Under the pieces are notes generated by a model. That model had not been told where the DNA came from. It searched no databases and saw only the letters and a list, made by a program, of their open reading frames with translations. A stretch of 64,000 nucleotides of DNA from Novosphingobium sp. PC22D (lineage in GTDB: Bacteria > Pseudomonadota > Alphaproteobacteria > Sphingomonadales > Sphingomonadaceae): NCBI RefSeq assembly GCF_002556635.1, contig NZ_MWMO01000002.1, positions 248,001 through 312,000 of the forward strand, read 5' to 3'. The position numbers were made by a program, and so were the translations under genes. This document shows, one piece after another, positions 61,296-64,000 of this stretch. Position 1 is the first letter of the stretch; the number at the start of each line of letters is the position of its first letter.

Positions 61296-63920
61296 TCAGA
61301 AGGAGAATCGGCCGCCGAACAGATAGCGCGCGCCGATCTGCTCGACCTCGGTCGGCTTGTCGGTGGTGCCCTCGTAGGCGATGTAGGTTTCGTCGGTCAG
61401 GTTGGCGAGATCGGCGAAGAGCGTGAAGTTCTCGTTGATCGCGTAGCGCAGCGAAACATCGAGGTTCTCGTAGCCCTTGCGATATTCGCCGCTGCCGAGA
61501 CCGCCCAGCGTGTCGAGCCAGTCGGAGCGCCACTGGTAGCTCACCCGCGCCGAGATGCCGAACTTCTCGTAAAAGACCGAGGCATTGGCGATCTTGTCCG
61601 ACAGGCCCTGGAACACGATGTCCTTTTCGGTCGGCGTATCGAAGCTGCCGTCGAGCAGCGTGAGGTTGCCCTGGAAGCCGAGCCCGTCGAACGGCTCGGG
61701 CAGGAAATCGAACTGCTTGAGCACGTTGAACTCGAGCCCGTAGAGCTTGCCCTTGTCGCCGTTGAACGTGGCCCCCAGCAGATAGCCGGAGCGATCCACG
61801 CCGCCGAAATCATAGAAGTCGGACCCCACCGGGCGCTGACTCTGGTAGAGCACGTCGTCCACCCAGCGATAGAAGCCGGCGACCGAGACGAGGCCGTTGC
61901 CAGGCAGATAGTACTCGACGCTGGCATCGGCGCCCCACGTGTATTCGGGCTCGAGCGCGGGATTGCCGCCGCCGATCTCGCCCGGCGAGGCCGTGTCGTT
62001 GATCGAGGCACCCACGCGCAGCGCGCCGTAGGCGGGACGCGACACGCCGCGCTGCCCGGCAAGGCGCAGCACGAGATTGTCGGTGGCCTGGTACTTGATG
62101 TTCAGGCTTGGGAAGAAGTCATTGTAGGTCCGGCGCAGGGCGAGCGGGGCATAGACCCCGCCGGCCAGCACGGTGCCCGCGTTGTCGAGGATATAGCGTT
62201 CGAACCGCACGCCGCCGATCACCGTCGCCGCGCCGAACTCGGCCTTGGCCATGGCATAGGCGGCCAGCGTCTTTTCCTTCTGGAAGTATTTGTCGGTCGC
62301 GGGAATGTCGTTGGCGGTATCGTACAACCCGGCCGCCTGGAGCGTTTCGAGCAGCGCGTCTATGTCCTTGCGCATCGCGACGTTGTCGACGTAGTTCAGC
62401 GTGAAGCCGAGCGGGAACTGGGTGTCCCACGGCTTGCCGGTAACATAGCTGTTGATGTCGAACGGCTGGCCGACGGCGGCGCCGTATGCGCCGAGATAGA
62501 CGATGTTGGAGAACGAGAAGTTGTTCCCCGCGATGTCACGATCGGCGTAGAGCCCTCCGAAGCCGAGCGTCAGACCCTCGAACTCCTTGGTCATGTCTAG
62601 CTTGAGCGTGTAGCTGTCGGAGATCGTCTTCTGACGCGCGGCGATCATGTAGGTGCCGCCAACGCTCAGGATGCCCTGGTCGAAATCGGTGATTTGCGGA
62701 CCGACCGTCGGGTTGCCGTCGGGGCCCGCGACTGTCTGGTAGAGCGTTACGACCGGAAAGTTCGGATTGCTGCGGTCGTAGGTGAGCGAGGGCGACGCAA
62801 GGCCACTCGTGCTCGCCTGGGTCAGCGGCAGATAGGTCGTGTTCTCGGTGCGCGTGTAGTTCGCCTTGACGTGGACGGCGAAGCCGTCATCGCCCTCATA
62901 ATCGCCGCCGATCGTGCCGATGTAGTTGCGGTTGCGGTATTCGCCATAGTTGAAGCTGCCGCGCAGCGGAACCTGGACGAGCGTGCCCTCGTCCAGATTA
63001 CGTGTTCCCCCCGCCGCCTGATCGAGCCGCAATTCGTACTGGTTGCGCTGCTCGTCGTCGTTGAACTCGGTAAAGATGCCTTTGGCGTAGAGGCGCTGGC
63101 CGTCGGCCGGGCTGAACTCGATCCCGCCGAACAGGCCGTTGTTCCAGCGCTCGAGCTTGTACTGGCGGACGTCGAACTCGGTCGGCCCGAAGGTCTGGTC
63201 GGAGGCGTCGGACGGCTCGTCATAGAGGCCGACCTCGCGGTTGTCTGTCAACTGCTTGCGGCGGTAGTGCGATCCGCCGACGACGAAGCCGAACCGATCG
63301 TTGGACCACGACAGGCGCAGCGAAGCCTGCCGCTGTTCGCCGCCGCCCTGGTCCATGAACCCGTAGCCGGCATCGCCGGTGACGTGCAGTCCTTCGCGCT
63401 CCATCGGCGAATAGGTCTGCAGGTCGATGGTCGCGACGATCGCGTCGGCCTGCAGGCTCGAGGTCAGCGACTTGTTGACGACGATCTGCGAGAGCAGCAC
63501 CGCCGGGATCGCGTCGAAGCGGAACGCGCGGGTATCGCCGCCCTCGTCGACACCGACCACCGGGATGCCGTCGATGTTCACCGAGGTCCAGCGGTTCGGC
63601 GCGCCGCGCACCTGGATGTAGCGCTCCTGCCCCTGGTCGCGCTGGACGGCGACGGCCGGCAGGCGCGCGAGCGCGGCGGCGCTGTTCTGGTCGGGGAAGC
63701 GGCCGACCGCGTCGGCGGCTGCGATATCCGCGACGTTGTCCGCCCGGCGCTTGGCCTCGACCGAGGCCTGCTGGGATTCGAGGATCGAGCCGGTGACGAC
63801 GATGGCCTCGGCATTGGCGTCCATCTCGTCCGCGCCCTCGGCGGCGCAGGCCGCGCCGCTCCATCCGGCAACCGCGATTATTCCCGTTAACGCGGCCGCT
63901 TGTTCAATCCTGAATGTCAC
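61296..63920 (-). CDS. TonB-dependent receptor coupled to a phosphatase gene
   Basis: An 874-residue outer-membrane receptor with GTG start at 63920 preceded by AGGGGG. A signal peptide (ALTGIIAVAGWSGAACAAEG) leads into the TonB box-like EAIVVTGSILESQ, a plug with LARLPAVAVQRDQGQERYIQ, VRGAPNRWTSVNIDGIPVVG and QIVVNKSLTSSLQADAIVAT, and a long barrel ending RYLFGGRFSF. It belongs to the same Caulobacter/sphingomonad receptor group as the one at 45536 but lacks the N-terminal beta-sandwich. The coupled phosphatase suggests transport of a phosphorylated compound such as an organic phosphate ester. Confidence 0.92.
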   Translation of the reverse strand: MTFRIEQAAALTGIIAVAGWSGAACAAEGADEMDANAEAIVVTGSILESQQASVEAKRRADNVADIAAADAVGRFPDQNSAAALARLPAVAVQRDQGQERYIQVRGAPNRWTSVNIDGIPVVGVDEGGDTRAFRFDAIPAVLLSQIVVNKSLTSSLQADAIVATIDLQTYSPMEREGLHVTGDAGYGFMDQGGGEQRQASLRLSWSNDRFGFVVGGSHYRRKQLTDNREVGLYDEPSDASDQTFGPTEFDVRQYKLERWNNGLFGGIEFSPADGQRLYAKGIFTEFNDDEQRNQYELRLDQAAGGTRNLDEGTLVQVPLRGSFNYGEYRNRNYIGTIGGDYEGDDGFAVHVKANYTRTENTTYLPLTQASTSGLASPSLTYDRSNPNFPVVTLYQTVAGPDGNPTVGPQITDFDQGILSVGGTYMIAARQKTISDSYTLKLDMTKEFEGLTLGFGGLYADRDIAGNNFSFSNIVYLGAYGAAVGQPFDINSYVTGKPWDTQFPLGFTLNYVDNVAMRKDIDALLETLQAAGLYDTANDIPATDKYFQKEKTLAAYAMAKAEFGAATVIGGVRFERYILDNAGTVLAGGVYAPLALRRTYNDFFPSLNIKYQATDNLVLRLAGQRGVSRPAYGALRVGASINDTASPGEIGGGNPALEPEYTWGADASVEYYLPGNGLVSVAGFYRWVDDVLYQSQRPVGSDFYDFGGVDRSGYLLGATFNGDKGKLYGLEFNVLKQFDFLPEPFDGLGFQGNLTLLDGSFDTPTEKDIVFQGLSDKIANASVFYEKFGISARVSYQWRSDWLDTLGGLGSGEYRKGYENLDVSLRYAINENFTLFADLANLTDETYIAYEGTTDKPTEVEQIGARYLFGGRFSF

Positions 63921-63967
63921 AGTCGACCCCCTGATCCTGAATTCGCAGGGGCACCTAGGCCGCGGCG

Positions 63968-63995
63968 GTGACAGGTTGAGGACCGATCCGTGACA
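63968..63995. promoter_or_regulatory. Possible PhoB-like half-sites upstream of the TonB receptor
   Basis: GTGACA occurs at 63968-63973 and 63990-63995 (TGTCAC on the coding strand) with a period of 22 bp, twice the 11-bp period of PhoB half-sites. A weak third copy (GGTCCT) lies between them in the right phase. They are about 50-75 nt before the GTG start. Support is only pattern and context. Confidence 0.35.
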
Positions 63996-64000
63996 ATTGC

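Noticed and set aside
63968..63995. A confident PhoB box
   Set aside because: Only two clear half-sites 22 bp apart are present and the middle one is degenerate, so it is listed only as a weak candidate.
1..64000. CRISPR arrays, tRNA or rRNA genes, insertion sequences, prophage or integrase genes
   Set aside because: I looked for regular direct repeats, tRNA-like cloverleaf ends, transposase motifs and phage genes and found none.

Overview
The window is about 64 kb of gene-dense, high-GC DNA. Many genes overlap by ATGA or TGATG, four large TonB-dependent receptors are present, and the gene content (alternative complex III, FadE/thiolase/FadJ cluster, cobalamin genes behind B12 riboswitches, PaoABC-type aldehyde oxidoreductase) fits an alphaproteobacterium, most likely a sphingomonad (Novosphingobium/Sphingobium-like). 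This placement rests on gene content and codon style only. I see no tRNA, rRNA, CRISPR array, integrase or insertion sequence. It reads as ordinary chromosome carrying several accessory operons.

Layout. 1-5182 (minus): alternative complex III genes actA-actB-actC-actD, cut by the left edge. 5277-14759 (plus, with one minus gene): a redox and carbon block holding an SDR, a GH15 glycosidase, an FMN-dependent alpha-hydroxy-acid dehydrogenase, a divergent Anabaena-sensory-rhodopsin-transducer-like protein, a pyruvate-oxidase-like TPP enzyme, an internally duplicated membrane protein, a gluconate-2-dehydrogenase subunit-3-like protein and a GMC oxidoreductase. 14930-22726: a 47-residue membrane peptide, then a beta-oxidation operon (fadE, thiolase, fadJ, acetyl-CoA hydrolase/transferase). 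The thiolase seems to start at a non-canonical ATC codon.

22831-36296: two consecutive cobalamin-riboswitch operons. The first has uptake and adenosylation genes (btuB, cobO, btuF, btuC, btuD) and ends with a PhyH-type dioxygenase. The second has a DUF1636 protein and the genes for lower-ligand and nucleotide-loop assembly (cobT, cobC, cobS, cobD, cbiB, cobQ, cobU). No corrin-ring genes are present here. 36381-43163: an iron-uptake unit (ECF sigma factor, FecR, FecA-type receptor, DUF3649, PepSY and DUF3325 membrane proteins) with two Fur-box-like inverted repeats.

43188-64000: trmL; a PhoD phosphatase divergent from a TonB receptor; paoCBA (minus); a DUF3857/transglutaminase/TPR exported protein; an Old Yellow Enzyme and a TetR regulator that share a candidate operator with a SnoaL-like gene; telA with an XpaC-like partner; and a second TonB receptor coupled to a secreted tyrosine-phosphatase-like protein. 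The two receptor-phosphatase pairs suggest scavenging of organic phosphate.

The most interesting items are the thiolase ATC start, the dioxygenase inside the B12 uptake operon, the sensory-rhodopsin-transducer homologue next to a 22-bp tandem repeat and a flavin/TPP dehydrogenase cluster, the duplicated membrane protein, and the paired candidate TetR operators.
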